Notes: generated by a model not told the origin, from the sequence alone. 64,000 nt of DNA from Phototrophicus methaneseepsis (GCF_015500095.1 NZ_CP062983.1:1674001-1738000); one strand, 5' to 3'. Shown: positions 16,014 through 25,870, numbered from the stretch's first letter. Program-made: numbers and translations.

Positions 16014-18758
16014 ATGACGGAAATAAATCATCTTATTTGTGAGTATCGATCAAATCCACTTGGCATTGATGTAACCAAGCCGCGCCTGGGCTGGCAAATG
16101 CAGACAGATCGTCAGGGGGCACGTCAGACCGCTTACCGTATTTTAGCTGCCAGTACACCAGAGGGCTTGCACAATGAAGATGCTGACCTGTGGGATACGG
16201 GCCGGATCGAGAGCGATCAATCCATCCATGTGCCCTACAAGGGGCTGTCCCTTACATCAAGGCAGCGCGTCTACTGGTGTGTGATCGTCTGGGATGAGAC
16301 GGATGAAGCGTCCCAAAGTGCCCCGGCCTGGTTTGAAATGGGCTTGTTGGATCAAGCCGATTGGCAGGCGGAATGGATCGGTGGTGAACTGCGGGGTGGC
16401 CCTCGCTCCACAATCCCCGCGCCGTATCTTCGTAAGTCATTTATGCTGCCAGCGCCCGTACAATCAGCTCGTTTATATACGACCGCCATTGGCTTATACG
16501 AATGCTCAATGAATGGTGAAATAATCGGCGATGATATTTTTACCCCTGGTTGGACGGATTACCAGACGCGTATTCAGTATCAGGTCTATGATGTGACCGA
16601 ATTGATCCATCAGGGTGAGAATACATTCGGCGCGATATTGGGGGATGGCTGGGCTGTTGGGCATGTTGGCTGGGGGAATCGCCAGCAGTACTATGAACGT
16701 CCTTGCTTATTCGCTCAATTAGAAGTGACGCTGGAAGATGGCAGCCAGCACATCATCGTTACAGATGCTTCCTGGAAGTATCATTATGGCCCTCTGCTAG
16801 AAAATGACTTCCAGATGGGCGAATCTTACGATGCCCGTCTAGAAATGCCCGGTTGGAATGAATCCGGCTTCAATGATGATGCCTGGTCGTACGTGGAAAC
16901 TTTCGACAATCCGGAGGTCGTCCTCGTCGCCACCAACGGGCCAACCGTTAAGCGCATTGAAGAAGTGAAGCCAATCTCCGGCCCGGATGGGGAGGCAAAT
17001 AGTAACCGTCCCAGATATATCTTCGACATGGGCCAGAACATGGTCGGTTACGTTCGCTTGAAAGGCTCGGCACCTGCCGGGACGACGGTTGTCCTGCGCT
17101 TTGCGGAGGTCCTTAACCCGGATGGCAGCCTGTATACCACCAATTTACGGCAGGCGCGTGCAACGGATAGCTATACCTTCAAAGGTGAAGGTGAAGAAAT
17201 ATGGCAGCCCAGATTTACGTTTCATGGCTTCCGCTATGTGGAACTCAACGGCTATCCGGGTGAAGTCACCACGGAGACGATTACAGGCGTTGTCGTCCAC
17301 TCCGAGATGGCCCAAACTGGTGATTTTGAATGCTCGGACCCGCTGCTTAACCAGCTACAGCACAATATCGTCTGGGGGCAGAAAGGCAACTTCGTTGATG
17401 TGCCGACCGATTGTCCACAGCGTGACGAACGCCTGGGCTGGACGGGTGACATCCAGGTTTTCGTACGGACAGCCGCTTTTAACATGGACATTGCAGGCTT
17501 TATGACCAAATGGGCCAGGGATGTCCGCGATGCTCAGGGCGAAGCCGGGAATATCCCGCCGGTTGTGCCCCATATGATCAGCGAACTACGTGAAGATGGC
17601 GGCCCGGCCTGGGCGGATGCAGCTATTATCTGCCCGTGGACCATCTACACTTGCTATGGCGATGTGCGCATCCTGGAAGAAAACTACGATGTGATGAAGC
17701 GCTATATGGACTTTATTATTGAAGCCAGCCCTGGCTATATTCGCTGTGCGCCGGATTATGAGGGATGGCTTGGCTTTGGGGATTGGCTTTCTATCAATGC
17801 GGATACCCCGCGTGATCTCATCGGGACAGCTTTTCTCGCTTATGATGCGGATCTCATGTCGCGCATTGCGGGCTTGTTGGGGTACGCTGATGATGCTGTG
17901 ACTTATCTCAACTTGTTCGAGGCGGCTCGTCAGGCTTTCCAGAATCGCTTCCTGGCGGGAACGCAGGCAGAAAAAGAAGCGCTCTCTGAAGGTGCTCTGC
18001 GGATGATTGAAGACGCGGATTCGATTTCTCGCGGGAATTTGCAAGCTGTTGACTACGGCCCGATTGCCTCTGAAGTTTTCAATACAGATTTGTTCACCCC
18101 CACACAGACAGCCTATATTCTGGCGCTGCACTTCAATTTGCTCCCAGAAGACCTACGTTCACAGGCTGTTGATGAGCTTGTTTCCGACATTGAACGGCGT
18201 GATCGGCATCTTTCTACCGGGTTTGTCGGTTCTCCTTATCTGCCGCATGTCCTCAGCGAAAATGGTCGCTTAGATGTGGCCTATGCCCTGCTGAACCAGA
18301 AGACATGGCCTTCCTGGTTGTACGCTGTCACGCAGGGTGCGACCACGATCTGGGAACGTTGGGATGGCTGGACAGAGGAGAATGGATTTCAGGACCCAGG
18401 TATGAATTCATTCAATCACTATGCCTACGGGGCGATTGGCGCATGGCTTTATAACACTGTCGCCGGTTTAGAAGTCGATACCAGCCAACCAGGCTATAAG
18501 CACTTCCTGGTCCAGCCAAAACCGGGCGGTGGATTGAATGATGCCAAAGCCACTTTAAAGACGCTCTATGGTGAAGTGACATCTCAGTGGCAGTTTGCAG
18601 GCGGGACGTTCAAACTCAACGTCACGATACCCCCCAACACGTCCGCGACAGTGATCCTACCACCCGATATTGGGCAGGAGGTGACCATCAATGGCGATCC
18701 TGTCCGTGGCAACGCCTTTGATTTGTTGGCAGGTCACTATGCCTTTAAGGTGATGTAA
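16014..18758 (+). CDS. alpha-L-rhamnosidase (GH78)
   Basis: A 914-residue glycosidase of family GH78, which removes terminal L-rhamnose from plant glycosides and pectin side chains by inversion. It begins with the family segment LICEYRSNPLGID and PRLGWQM, then carries beta-sandwich domains (residues 40-400) and an (alpha/alpha)6 barrel. The catalytic region shows DCPQRDERLGWTGD, which contains the general-acid Glu or Asp, and TIWERWDGW, which contains the proposed base. NSFNHYAYGA is also typical. There is no signal peptide, so it acts inside the cell on imported oligosaccharides. I chose ATG 16014 over a TTG at 15981 because AAGGGG lies 8-13 bases upstream. It stands alone between the kinase pair and typA. 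Confidence 0.93.
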   Translation: MTEINHLICEYRSNPLGIDVTKPRLGWQMQTDRQGARQTAYRILAASTPEGLHNEDADLWDTGRIESDQSIHVPYKGLSLTSRQRVYWCVIVWDETDEASQSAPAWFEMGLLDQADWQAEWIGGELRGGPRSTIPAPYLRKSFMLPAPVQSARLYTTAIGLYECSMNGEIIGDDIFTPGWTDYQTRIQYQVYDVTELIHQGENTFGAILGDGWAVGHVGWGNRQQYYERPCLFAQLEVTLEDGSQHIIVTDASWKYHYGPLLENDFQMGESYDARLEMPGWNESGFNDDAWSYVETFDNPEVVLVATNGPTVKRIEEVKPISGPDGEANSNRPRYIFDMGQNMVGYVRLKGSAPAGTTVVLRFAEVLNPDGSLYTTNLRQARATDSYTFKGEGEEIWQPRFTFHGFRYVELNGYPGEVTTETITGVVVHSEMAQTGDFECSDPLLNQLQHNIVWGQKGNFVDVPTDCPQRDERLGWTGDIQVFVRTAAFNMDIAGFMTKWARDVRDAQGEAGNIPPVVPHMISELREDGGPAWADAAIICPWTIYTCYGDVRILEENYDVMKRYMDFIIEASPGYIRCAPDYEGWLGFGDWLSINADTPRDLIGTAFLAYDADLMSRIAGLLGYADDAVTYLNLFEAARQAFQNRFLAGTQAEKEALSEGALRMIEDADSISRGNLQAVDYGPIASEVFNTDLFTPTQTAYILALHFNLLPEDLRSQAVDELVSDIERRDRHLSTGFVGSPYLPHVLSENGRLDVAYALLNQKTWPSWLYAVTQGATTIWERWDGWTEENGFQDPGMNSFNHYAYGAIGAWLYNTVAGLEVDTSQPGYKHFLVQPKPGGGLNDAKATLKTLYGEVTSQWQFAGGTFKLNVTIPPNTSATVILPPDIGQEVTINGDPVRGNAFDLLAGHYAFKVM

Positions 18759-18986
18759 TCGCGATGTAGTGTGTAGGTGTCATCCTACAAAAACGAGAGA
18801 AATCGCCCTCCTCTGACGCACTTTTGACGTGTATTGAGCGATAAATCAGGGGAGGGGAGCAGTTATTAGCCGGTTTGTCTACAAACTTTAATGCCGCGCC
18901 CTATTCTCTCTGCGCATAGTCCTGCTACAATGGAGCGGAACTAACTCTCAATAGTTCCCCCAATCTGAGATATACAGGACTATACT

Positions 18987-20837
18987 GTGACACAGATACG
19001 AAACGATCTGCGCAATATTGCGATTATCGCCCACGTCGATCACGGCAAGACGACGCTAGTGGATGGCATGCTCAAGCAAACGAAGGTCTTCCGCGAAGGT
19101 GCCAAAACGGAAGAACGTATTCTGGATTCCAACGCGCTGGAACGCGAGCGCGGCATTACAATTCTCTCGAAAAACACAGCAATCACCTGGAATGACATTA
19201 AGATCAATGTCGTTGATACCCCCGGCCACTCCGACTTCGGCGGTGAGGTGGAGCGCGTGCTGAATATGGTCGATGGCGCTTTACTGTTGATTGATGCTGT
19301 CGAAGGCCCGATGCCACAAACACGCTTTGTGCTGCGCAAAGCCCTGGAACTGGGCTTACGTGTGATTGTTGTCATCAACAAGGTGGACCGTCCCCACGCC
19401 CGTGTGGAAGAAGTGCTCAACGAGACATTCGACCTGTTCATTGAACTGGGCGCGACCGATGAGCAGGCTTACTTCCCGGTGGTCTATGCGATTGGCCTGG
19501 ATGCTGTCGCAGGTTATGAAGCTGATAACCTGGCTGAAGACCTGACGCCGCTCTTTGAGACCATCCTCAAAGAGGTGCCGCCGCCAGAAATCGAACCGGA
19601 TGCCCCGGCTCGCTTGCTGGTCACGACACTGGAATATGATAATTATAAAGGGCAGCTAGGTATTGGGCGCTTGCGCTCTGGTACGCTGACGCGGGGTATG
19701 CCTGTTGTGCGCATTACGCCCAATGGCGAGCGCCACAGCGGCAAGCTGGATTATCTCTTTACGCATCACAACCTCACCAAACAGGATGTGGATGTGGTCC
19801 ATGCAGGCGATATTGTCGCTTTCGGTGGTCTGCCAGAACTGGGTATCAGCGATACCATTGCACATCCAGATGTCACCGAGCCGCTCCCTGCGATCCGCGT
19901 GGAAGAACCGACTGTCCGCATGACCTTCGGCGTGAATACGTCGCCGTTTGCGGGTAGAGAAGGCCGCGCAGGCTGGGGGACTTCTCGCCGCTTGCGGGAA
20001 CGTCTCTACAATGAAGTTCGCCATAATGTGGCGCTGCGCGTCTCCGAAGGTGAAAGCTCGGAACGTTTCATCGTCAGCGGGCGCGGTGAACTGCACCTGG
20101 GTATTCTGATCGAGACAATGCGCCGCGAAGGCTATGAATTTGAAGTCAGCAAGCCGGAAGTGATCTATCATGAGGACCCGGCGACGGGCCAGATGATGGA
20201 ACCGGTTGAAGAAGTCCATATTGAAGTCGCTGATGATTCATCCGGTATTGTCTTTGAGATGATGGGTTCGCGTAAGGGCAAGATGCTCAACATGCGTAAC
20301 CAGCACGGCACCACCTATCTGACTTACCTGGCACCCACGCGCTTCTTGCTAGGCTTCCAGCCGCAGTTCCTGCGTGCGACCAGTGGTATGGGCCAGTTCC
20401 ACAGCCTGTTCTACGACTATGAACCCGTCATCAAAGAACTGCCGCCTCAGCGCAGCTTTGGCAGCCTTGTCGCTATGGAAATGGGTACTGCAACCGGTTA
20501 TGCGCTCTCTCACTTGCAAGCTCGTGGGACGTTCTTCATTGATGCAGGTGTTGAGGTATACGAAGGTATGGTCATTGGTGAGCATATCCGCTCGGAAGAC
20601 CTGGACGTCAACCTGACAAAATCCAAAGGTCTGACGGCTGTGCGTACCAAGAACTATGCCGATGAAGTCCGTGTGAAGGCGGCCCGGACGATGAGCCTCG
20701 ATGATTGGATCGAGTTCATGGCTGATGATGAATTGTTGGAAGTGACGCCGGAGAGCCTGCGCCTGCGTAAGCGCATCCTCAATGCTGAAAAGCGCATCAA
20801 AGATCGCAAGGGCAAAGAGAAAATGCTCTCCAGCTAG
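18987..20837 (+). CDS. typA: ribosome-associated GTPase TypA/BipA
   Basis: A 616-residue translational GTPase of the EF-G-like TypA/BipA family, which binds the 70S ribosome and supports ribosome assembly and stress growth. G1 is [10 protein letters not shown], switch II is [16 protein letters not shown]4 is NKVDR, and RERGITI marks the switch I region. The length matches the usual 600-615 residues. It starts with GTG at 18987, with AGGA about 12 bases upstream; no ATG fits better, because [11 protein letters not shown] must lie near residue 10. It is a single-gene unit closed by a strong terminator. Confidence 0.96.
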   Translation: MTQIRNDLRNIAIIAHVDHGKTTLVDGMLKQTKVFREGAKTEERILDSNALERERGITILSKNTAITWNDIKINVVDTPGHSDFGGEVERVLNMVDGALLLIDAVEGPMPQTRFVLRKALELGLRVIVVINKVDRPHARVEEVLNETFDLFIELGATDEQAYFPVVYAIGLDAVAGYEADNLAEDLTPLFETILKEVPPPEIEPDAPARLLVTTLEYDNYKGQLGIGRLRSGTLTRGMPVVRITPNGERHSGKLDYLFTHHNLTKQDVDVVHAGDIVAFGGLPELGISDTIAHPDVTEPLPAIRVEEPTVRMTFGVNTSPFAGREGRAGWGTSRRLRERLYNEVRHNVALRVSEGESSERFIVSGRGELHLGILIETMRREGYEFEVSKPEVIYHEDPATGQMMEPVEEVHIEVADDSSGIVFEMMGSRKGKMLNMRNQHGTTYLTYLAPTRFLLGFQPQFLRATSGMGQFHSLFYDYEPVIKELPPQRSFGSLVAMEMGTATGYALSHLQARGTFFIDAGVEVYEGMVIGEHIRSEDLDVNLTKSKGLTAVRTKNYADEVRVKAARTMSLDDWIEFMADDELLEVTPESLRLRKRILNAEKRIKDRKGKEKMLSS

Positions 20838-20858
20838 GGCCTGATCGCAACGAATTTA

Positions 20859-20888
20859 AGAAGCCATCAACACGATGGCTTCTTTTTG
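20859..20888 (+). terminator. rho-independent terminator of typA
   Basis: A perfect 10-bp stem (AGAAGCCATC with GATGGCTTCT, loop AACAC) runs into TTTTTGTTTC, 21 bases past the typA stop. Confidence 0.92.
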
Positions 20889-20982
20889 TTTCTGCGATTT
20901 TGCAACAAGATATAAGCAAATAGTTGTATTCAGCATCAGATAAATTTATGACATGAACACGGTCTATCTATGACATTCGTAA

Positions 20983-21011
20983 TTGTTATCGCTTGTGGCC
21001 GGGCGTAAAAT
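20983..21011 (+). promoter_or_regulatory. predicted promoter of the cysK-cysE transcript
   Basis: TTGTTA (20983-20988), a 17-base spacer and TAAAAT (21006-21011) make a good sigma-70-type promoter. Transcription would start near 21018, giving a leader of about 205 bases before cysK that includes the Cys-rich peptide and the terminator. Confidence 0.55.
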
Positions 21012-21053
21012 AGCTGCGTTGGATCATATTCATCGGAAATTCTTGGAATTCTC

Positions 21054-21134
21054 ATGCTGTTCTGCGCCTGCTGTCTCTGTATGTGTTGTGAAGACTCACC
21101 ACCCAACGGTTGTGGCGCGATGTTCGGTTACTGA
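21054..21134 (+). CDS. 26-residue poly-cysteine leader peptide
   Basis: The frame ATG (21054) to TGA (21132) encodes [12 protein letters not shown] followed by [14 protein letters not shown], with Cys at positions 4, 6, 7, 9, 11, 12 and 20. Seven Cys codons in 26 is far above background, and six fall in nine consecutive codons. TTGGA lies about 7 bases ahead as a modest ribosome site. It lies between the predicted promoter and an intrinsic terminator, upstream of cysteine synthesis genes, which is the layout of a transcription-attenuation leader. Poly-Cys leader peptides that control Cys genes are known in mycobacteria. The peptide itself probably has no function beyond being translated. Confidence 0.8.
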   Translation: MLFCACCLCMCCEDSPPNGCGAMFGY

Positions 21135-21190
21135 TCCGATCGCAGTATCCTTTGTTCATGAGACGAGCCACAAACGTGGCTCGTTTTTGT
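21099..21190 (+). promoter_or_regulatory. predicted cysteine-responsive transcription attenuator
   Basis: The terminator stem is ACGAGCCAC (21163-21171) with GTGGCTCGT (21176-21184), loop AAAC, followed by TTTTG. The 5' arm region CGAGCCACAA (21164-21173) can instead pair with TTGTGGCGCG (21110-21119) at 9 of 10 positions, an antiterminator. That segment can in turn pair weakly with CCAC at 21099-21102. A ribosome stalled on the Cys codons (21063-21089) would cover the CCAC and free the antiterminator, giving read-through when charged tRNA-Cys is scarce. A ribosome reaching the stop codon would partly cover the antiterminator and favour termination. Pairings are read by eye. Confidence 0.72.
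21163..21188 (+). terminator. leader terminator upstream of cysK
   Basis: A 9-bp perfect stem with a 4-base loop and a run of five T lies 29 bases after the leader peptide stop and 36 bases before the cysK start. Because it precedes the genes of its own transcript, it must be conditional. Confidence 0.88.
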
Positions 21191-21223
21191 TCTCGCTATA
21201 TTGTCCCTATAAGGAGTGTATGT

Positions 21224-22156
21224 ATGAAAATTGCAGATAACGTGACCCAGCTCGTTGGCAATACCCCGCTGGTTCGTCTGAATCGCATCGCAGAAGGCAG
21301 CCAGGCACAGATCGTTGCCAAACTGGAGTACTTTAACCCGGCGCACAGCGTCAAAGATCGCATCGGTGTAGCGATGATTGAAGCTGCTGAGCGTGATGGC
21401 CTCATCCATGAGAACACGCACATTGTCGAGCCGACCAGCGGCAACACAGGCATTGCCCTGGCGATGGTTTGCGCTCAGCGCGGTTACAAGCTGACGCTCA
21501 TCATGCCAGAGACGATGAGTAAGGAACGTCGTAAGTTGCTGCGCGCCTATGGGGCGAATCTGGTACTGACCCCTGGGCCTGGCGGTATGGGTGCTGCCAT
21601 TGCCAAAGCCAATGAAATGGCTGCTGAAGACCCTAAGGTGTGGATTCCACAGCAGTTCGAGAATCCGGCTAACCCGGATGTGCATCGTCGTACCACTGCT
21701 GAAGAAATCTGGAATGATACCGAAGGCGCCGTCGATTTTGTGGTGGCGGGCATCGGTACAGGTGGCACCATCACCGGCATTGGCGAAGTACTCAAGGCAC
21801 GTAAGCCGGAATTGAAGATGGTCGCTGTTGAGCCGGCTGGCTCAGCGATTCTTTCCGGCGGCGAGAAGGGACCCCATCCCATCCAGGGTATCGGCGCGGG
21901 CTTCGTTCCGGAAGTACTGAACACCCAGATTTACGATGAGATCGTCCGCGTAGAAGGGGAAGATGCCTTTGATACAGCGCGTCGTATGGCGACAGAAGAG
22001 GGCTTGCTTGTGGGTATTTCATCAGGCGCGGCGACATGGGCAGCCCTGCAGGTCGCTGCTCGCCCGGAAAATGCAGGTAAGCTGATCGTCGTGATTATCC
22101 CGTCCTTTGGCGAGCGCTACCTCTCCACGCCCTTGTACGCGCATTTGGAGGACTAA
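21224..22156 (+). CDS. cysK: cysteine synthase (O-acetylserine sulfhydrylase)
   Basis: A 310-residue PLP enzyme that joins O-acetylserine and sulfide to form L-cysteine. The PLP lysine lies in [11 protein letters not shown], the substrate loop is [10 protein letters not shown], and the cofactor phosphate loop is [10 protein letters not shown]. The length matches the CysK/CysM family. The ATG at 21224 has AAGGAG 7-12 bases upstream, and the protein then starts [20 protein letters not shown] as relatives do. cysE follows after 2 bases. Both are expected to be switched by the leader attenuator. Confidence 0.96.
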   Translation: MKIADNVTQLVGNTPLVRLNRIAEGSQAQIVAKLEYFNPAHSVKDRIGVAMIEAAERDGLIHENTHIVEPTSGNTGIALAMVCAQRGYKLTLIMPETMSKERRKLLRAYGANLVLTPGPGGMGAAIAKANEMAAEDPKVWIPQQFENPANPDVHRRTTAEEIWNDTEGAVDFVVAGIGTGGTITGIGEVLKARKPELKMVAVEPAGSAILSGGEKGPHPIQGIGAGFVPEVLNTQIYDEIVRVEGEDAFDTARRMATEEGLLVGISSGAATWAALQVAARPENAGKLIVVIIPSFGERYLSTPLYAHLED

Positions 22157-22158
22157 CT

Positions 22159-22833
22159 ATGTGGCGCTCGCTCCGTGAGGATGTCGCCTGTGTGTTCCAG
22201 CGTGATCCCGCTGCGCGTAGTCGGCTGGAAGTCATCCTGTTCTACCCAGGGCTGCATGCCATCTGGCTGCATCGCGTGGCGAACTGGCTGTGGCATCATC
22301 GCCTTCGCCTGTTAGGCCGTGGCCTATCGCAGTTCGCACGCTGGCTTACGGGCATTGAAATTCACCCTGGGGCGACACTGGGGCCGCGCCTGTTTATTGA
22401 TCACGGGATGGGCGTCGTCATTGGCGAAACTGCCGAAGTCGGTGCAGATGTAACGATCTATCATGGCGTTACCCTGGGCGGGGTGAGTCTCTCCCATGGT
22501 AAACGCCACCCGACGATTGAAGATAACGTCGTTATTGGCGCAGGTGCCAAAGTATTAGGAGCCATCACAGTGGGAGAAAACAGCCGCATCGGTGCGAACG
22601 CCGTTGTTGTCAAAGATGTCGAGCCGGAGGCCGTTGTTGTCGGTGTACCGGGCAAGGTCGTGAAGCGCAAGACGCACCCGATTGCGGTTGATTTACAGCA
22701 TGACCAACTGCCCGATGTGCTCTCTGATCGGATTGACTTGCTGCTAAGTCGCTTGCAGCGCGTAGAAGAACTGCTGCGCGATAATGAAGAAGCGGAAGAA
22801 GCTCAGGCCGCCCAGATCGACTACATGATCTAA
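22159..22833 (+). CDS. cysE: serine O-acetyltransferase
   Basis: A 224-residue enzyme that acetylates L-serine to O-acetylserine, the substrate of the neighbouring CysK. After a helical N-terminus ([19 protein letters not shown]) it has the left-handed beta-helix of hexapeptide repeats ([40 protein letters not shown]). The conserved catalytic His and the Asp before it are in [12 protein letters not shown]. It is of the shorter type found in Gram-positives and plants' bacterial relatives, not the longer enterobacterial form. It lies 2 bases after cysK, so synthase and acetyltransferase are made together and may form the cysteine synthase complex. A terminator follows. Confidence 0.95.
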   Translation: MWRSLREDVACVFQRDPAARSRLEVILFYPGLHAIWLHRVANWLWHHRLRLLGRGLSQFARWLTGIEIHPGATLGPRLFIDHGMGVVIGETAEVGADVTIYHGVTLGGVSLSHGKRHPTIEDNVVIGAGAKVLGAITVGENSRIGANAVVVKDVEPEAVVVGVPGKVVKRKTHPIAVDLQHDQLPDVLSDRIDLLLSRLQRVEELLRDNEEAEEAQAAQIDYMI

Positions 22834-22846
22834 GATTTAGCTTGAT

Positions 22847-22881
22847 AAAAAATCCCTCTCATGACAGCGAGAGGGATTTTT
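22847..22881. terminator. bidirectional terminator between cysE and the propeller gene
   Basis: AAAAATCCCTCTC and GAGAGGGATTTTT form a stem of 13 bp with an 8-base loop. The A-run on the left and T-run on the right let it serve both the cysE transcript and the convergent minus-strand gene ending at 22884. Confidence 0.92.
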
Positions 22882-22883
22882 AT

Positions 22884-24992
22884 TTATTCGTTTGCCGATA
22901 TTTTTAGGGTGGGAATACTCTCAGGTTCTAAGGCTGGATCAATCGTAGGTATTGCAGCACAGCCTGATGATTCCAACGTGAAGTCAGATCGAATCCATCC
23001 ACCATCCGCCAGGTGCCACCACGTCTGGTTATCGTAATTGCTGATAGCTTGCCCAGTGGCGATGAGTTCCTTATCACGCTCAACAGTGCCAAACAAATCT
23101 GCATTCCCGCCGGGGAGCATGCGTAAGTTAACGCCTGTCGTCGCTGTATACAGTATGCATGCATCTATACCCAAGGCAGGAAACCCGTGCTCAATTTCCA
23201 CAGTTGGACCGTTCTCGGCATCAAAATTCACGATAAATTTTCCATCTGCAAATAGCCTTCCGCTCTCCGTAGCCGCCGTGAATGTTGGAACTACAGTTAT
23301 TAGCAACGTATGGCTATCAACAACTTCCGCGGAAACCGTGTAGGAAAAAGGATTCAGCGTATTAACGAGTAAGGTCTTCTCACCCGTTTCAATATCGTAA
23401 ATGCCAAGGCCAGCGCTTTCACTTTCTGCCCTTAGAGCATTCTCATTGGGGAGAATATCCTGTATCCAATAAATAATGCTCTGTTGATCTGGCATGACAG
23501 TGAGAACATGATCTTCCATGAGCACGGTTTCTACTGCGATGCCACCATCAACGATAACGTGAGTTGCTCTAGGCGTATAATCCTTATCGCACCTCATATC
23601 GTGAGGGCATGTAATGGCAATGAATTCATGATTGCCTATGGGTAGGAGCGTATAAGGCCAGGACGCATACGGATCAGATGCTGGGGCATACAGCAGAGGA
23701 TTCTGTGCTTTATAGAGATCGACCAAATATAGTGCATCACCTGTCTGGAAATCTGTTAGTTGTAGATACGAAGCGCCATAATCAGGATAATCGTAGCTAT
23801 AAGGAACATTATCTATATGCCCATTGGTATCGATCAGTAGGATCGCATATTGTTCGTCTTTAGAGACCCATTTTATATCTTCCACCTCACCCGTATAAAC
23901 ATCTTCGGATACTTCTTCTTCCGGGTCCCATCGCGTGACGGTGACAGTGGCCGTATCTTGTGGTTGCAGGGGGAAACAACAGTCGGTGCCGGTATGTTGT
24001 TGAATAGGAACATTACGATAATAGCTAATGCCATCAAGCTCGCCATAATCAGGGCGGCAGCCGCCCATTTTTAGCTTGGTCATGGTGCGTGTTTCAATAT
24101 CATAGATTTCTGCACCACAGGCTGTTTCATCGTATGGATTGGCTGCGCCAAAAACATACCGCGGTGGATCATTATAGAAATAGGGCCAAGGGCCTGTATT
24201 AAGGTATGTGAAGGCTTCTTGAATACTATCTTCTTGTTTGGCATCAGCGATGTAGTAAGTTGTTGTGGAAGAGCTTGGCGTTTCGCCTGTCATCAACGTG
24301 ATCTGGTGATCACTCCATTGATCAAATCCCAGCACGCTTTCTCGGATAAAGATACCCAGTGAGAGAATGGTTTGTGTTTCGATTTCATAGCTGAACACTT
24401 CAATTTCTCCTACATATTCACCATCCTTTCCTCCCATAAAAGCGATATATCGTCTATCGGGTGACATTGAAACGATGGGCCTCGGTACCCAATAGGAACT
24501 AATAGACCAAGTATAATCTTCTGGTAGAGGAATACTTTTTTCCCCTGTCATGTGATTGCATAGGTAGGCTATACCACCCTCTTGAGTGATAGACCAGGTC
24601 GATTCGATCAAGCCACCGAGAAATATATTTTCATTCATGAACTCGGCGCTACATTTTATTTCAAAAGGGACGAGTTTCTGGCTGTTCGGATCAAATAGCC
24701 ATAGGGCATAACTTTGATCACTCAGTAAGGTAAAACCTTCGATAATCGCCATTTCGGAAATTTCTTGTATTTCTTGCGGATACCGATAAATCTGGCCGTC
24801 GATTGATACTATGCGCAATGTATTTGACCACATCTCTTGCCCAGTAATGGTAGCTTCATAACGAATCGGTATATTCGCATCAAAGATTTGTTTAGGAGTT
24901 AGTGGCCAGACATGGTCTTGTGCGATGCTAACAAAAGGTACTCCAAAGAGCACAGTCGCTAAAATAAAATATAGAAGAGAATGCTGCCGCAT
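22884..24992 (-). CDS. secreted beta-propeller-like protein with C-terminal SH3 domain
   Basis: A 702-residue hypothetical protein. Residues 1-25 form a signal peptide (LLYFILATVLFGVPFVSIAQ). The middle has many repeats with alternating strand-turn patterns, such as SPDRRYIAFMGG, QQHTGTDCC and MPDQQSIIYWIQD, as in TolB/WD40-type propellers. Residues about 615-685 form a bacterial SH3-type domain (TGVNLRMLPGGNADLFGTV, TWWHLADGGWIRSD). It probably acts outside the membrane by binding cell-wall or other surface ligands; no catalytic motif is seen. Its base composition is more AT-rich than the flanking metabolic genes. It stands alone between cysE and the VOC gene. Confidence 0.75.
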   Translation of the reverse strand: MRQHSLLYFILATVLFGVPFVSIAQDHVWPLTPKQIFDANIPIRYEATITGQEMWSNTLRIVSIDGQIYRYPQEIQEISEMAIIEGFTLLSDQSYALWLFDPNSQKLVPFEIKCSAEFMNENIFLGGLIESTWSITQEGGIAYLCNHMTGEKSIPLPEDYTWSISSYWVPRPIVSMSPDRRYIAFMGGKDGEYVGEIEVFSYEIETQTILSLGIFIRESVLGFDQWSDHQITLMTGETPSSSTTTYYIADAKQEDSIQEAFTYLNTGPWPYFYNDPPRYVFGAANPYDETACGAEIYDIETRTMTKLKMGGCRPDYGELDGISYYRNVPIQQHTGTDCCFPLQPQDTATVTVTRWDPEEEVSEDVYTGEVEDIKWVSKDEQYAILLIDTNGHIDNVPYSYDYPDYGASYLQLTDFQTGDALYLVDLYKAQNPLLYAPASDPYASWPYTLLPIGNHEFIAITCPHDMRCDKDYTPRATHVIVDGGIAVETVLMEDHVLTVMPDQQSIIYWIQDILPNENALRAESESAGLGIYDIETGEKTLLVNTLNPFSYTVSAEVVDSHTLLITVVPTFTAATESGRLFADGKFIVNFDAENGPTVEIEHGFPALGIDACILYTATTGVNLRMLPGGNADLFGTVERDKELIATGQAISNYDNQTWWHLADGGWIRSDFTLESSGCAAIPTIDPALEPESIPTLKISANE

Positions 24993-25111
24993 ACGGATTC
25001 TTTCAACAGGAGATTGTTAAGTCGCCATACAATTATAAATTGAATGTCCTGTGTTAAGTGTTGAAGTGGTTTTGACACGGGGTGAATACTGGAACTCAGT
25101 CGATGATGAAG

Positions 25112-25133
25112 AAAGCCACCTAATGGTGGCTTT
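25112..25133 (-). terminator. weak terminator after the VOC gene
   Basis: A 9-bp perfect stem (AAAGCCACC with GGTGGCTTT, loop TAAT) lies 9 bases past the stop codon at 25142 on the minus strand. The tail CTTCATC is only mildly U-rich. Confidence 0.65.
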
Positions 25134-25141
25134 GGGTATGT

Positions 25142-25870
25142 TTATGAAGGCCTGAGCGTATCTTCTATATCTTTGAGTTGTTCCAGTTCTGTATGCAGGG
25201 CCTCCTTTTCCTCTGGCGTGAGGTCTTGCTGCTGGACCTTTGTGATAAGCTGTTGAGCAACGTCGTTTTCTTGCATGCTGATAGCGATTTCTGCTCGTAA
25301 GAGCCATGCGCGCACGCGCTCAATGACGGTCGTATCGGTATCATCGTGGGCTAGTGCTTTATCGAGCATCTGGGCCGCAGCAGTGCTATCCCCTTTAGAA
25401 TCGAACAATAGGCCTGCGGCACGGATTGCTCTGCCTAACTTCGTGGTTGGACCTGCGTTCTCCGGTGCCTCTTTTGTGTCTGATGCTTGCTGAATAAAGC
25501 GGATCCAATTGCCACCTGGATCAATCACGTTAAAGCGGCGCTCGCCTGCGACATTGTTATTGCTGGGCCGGGTCAGCCTGGGAATGCCTGCTCGGGGCAC
25601 TTTGCCGTACTGCTGACGTAGCCCTGTTTTAAAGACATCATGCAGCGCATCGGCATCTTCTACCAGGACAAGGCAGGTACTATAAGAATTTTCCGGCTCG
25701 TAGCCTTTCATCGAAAAGAAGTGCAGGTCAATCTCACCGCGCTTGACGCACCCATAAGTATTAGGGCGCTCTTGCTGATACGTAATTTCAAATCCCAGTG
25801 CTGTGTAGAATACCAATGTCTCACTGATCGAAGCACAGGGTAGGGCCGGTATTGTAACTTCCTTTGCCAT
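25142..25870 (-). CDS. VOC (glyoxalase/bleomycin-resistance) protein with helical C-terminal extension
   Basis: A 242-residue protein. Residues 1-120 are a VOC domain of the bleomycin-resistance type (ALPCASISETLVFYTALGFEI; DLHFFSMKGYEP; NVIDPGGNWIRF). Residues 140-242 are a TPR-like helical region with alternating Ala/Leu helices (LGRAIRAAGLLFDSKGDST, RAWLLRAEIAISMQENDV, EALHTELEQLKDIEDTL). Bleomycin-resistance proteins are drug-binding dimers without catalysis, and the extension is not part of that family. The ATG at 25870 follows GGAGAG closely; an upstream in-frame start at 25924 lacks such a site. Function of the extension is unknown. Confidence 0.85.
   Translation of the reverse strand: MAKEVTIPALPCASISETLVFYTALGFEITYQQERPNTYGCVKRGEIDLHFFSMKGYEPENSYSTCLVLVEDADALHDVFKTGLRQQYGKVPRAGIPRLTRPSNNNVAGERRFNVIDPGGNWIRFIQQASDTKEAPENAGPTTKLGRAIRAAGLLFDSKGDSTAAAQMLDKALAHDDTDTTVIERVRAWLLRAEIAISMQENDVAQQLITKVQQQDLTPEEKEALHTELEQLKDIEDTLRPS

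Noticed and set aside
18773-18850. Imperfect inverted repeats between the rhamnosidase and typA genes
   Set aside because: Short or mismatched stems with no T-run or promoter context; not distinguishable from chance.
21060-21190. T-box or SAM riboswitch upstream of cysK
   Set aside because: The GGTGG-type T-box core and SAM-riboswitch conserved segments are not found; the poly-Cys frame plus terminator explains the leader.
20983-21240. An 85-codon frame across the cysK leader
   Set aside because: It overlaps the promoter, the leader peptide in another frame and the terminator, and has no ribosome site; the 26-residue Cys-rich frame explains the region better.
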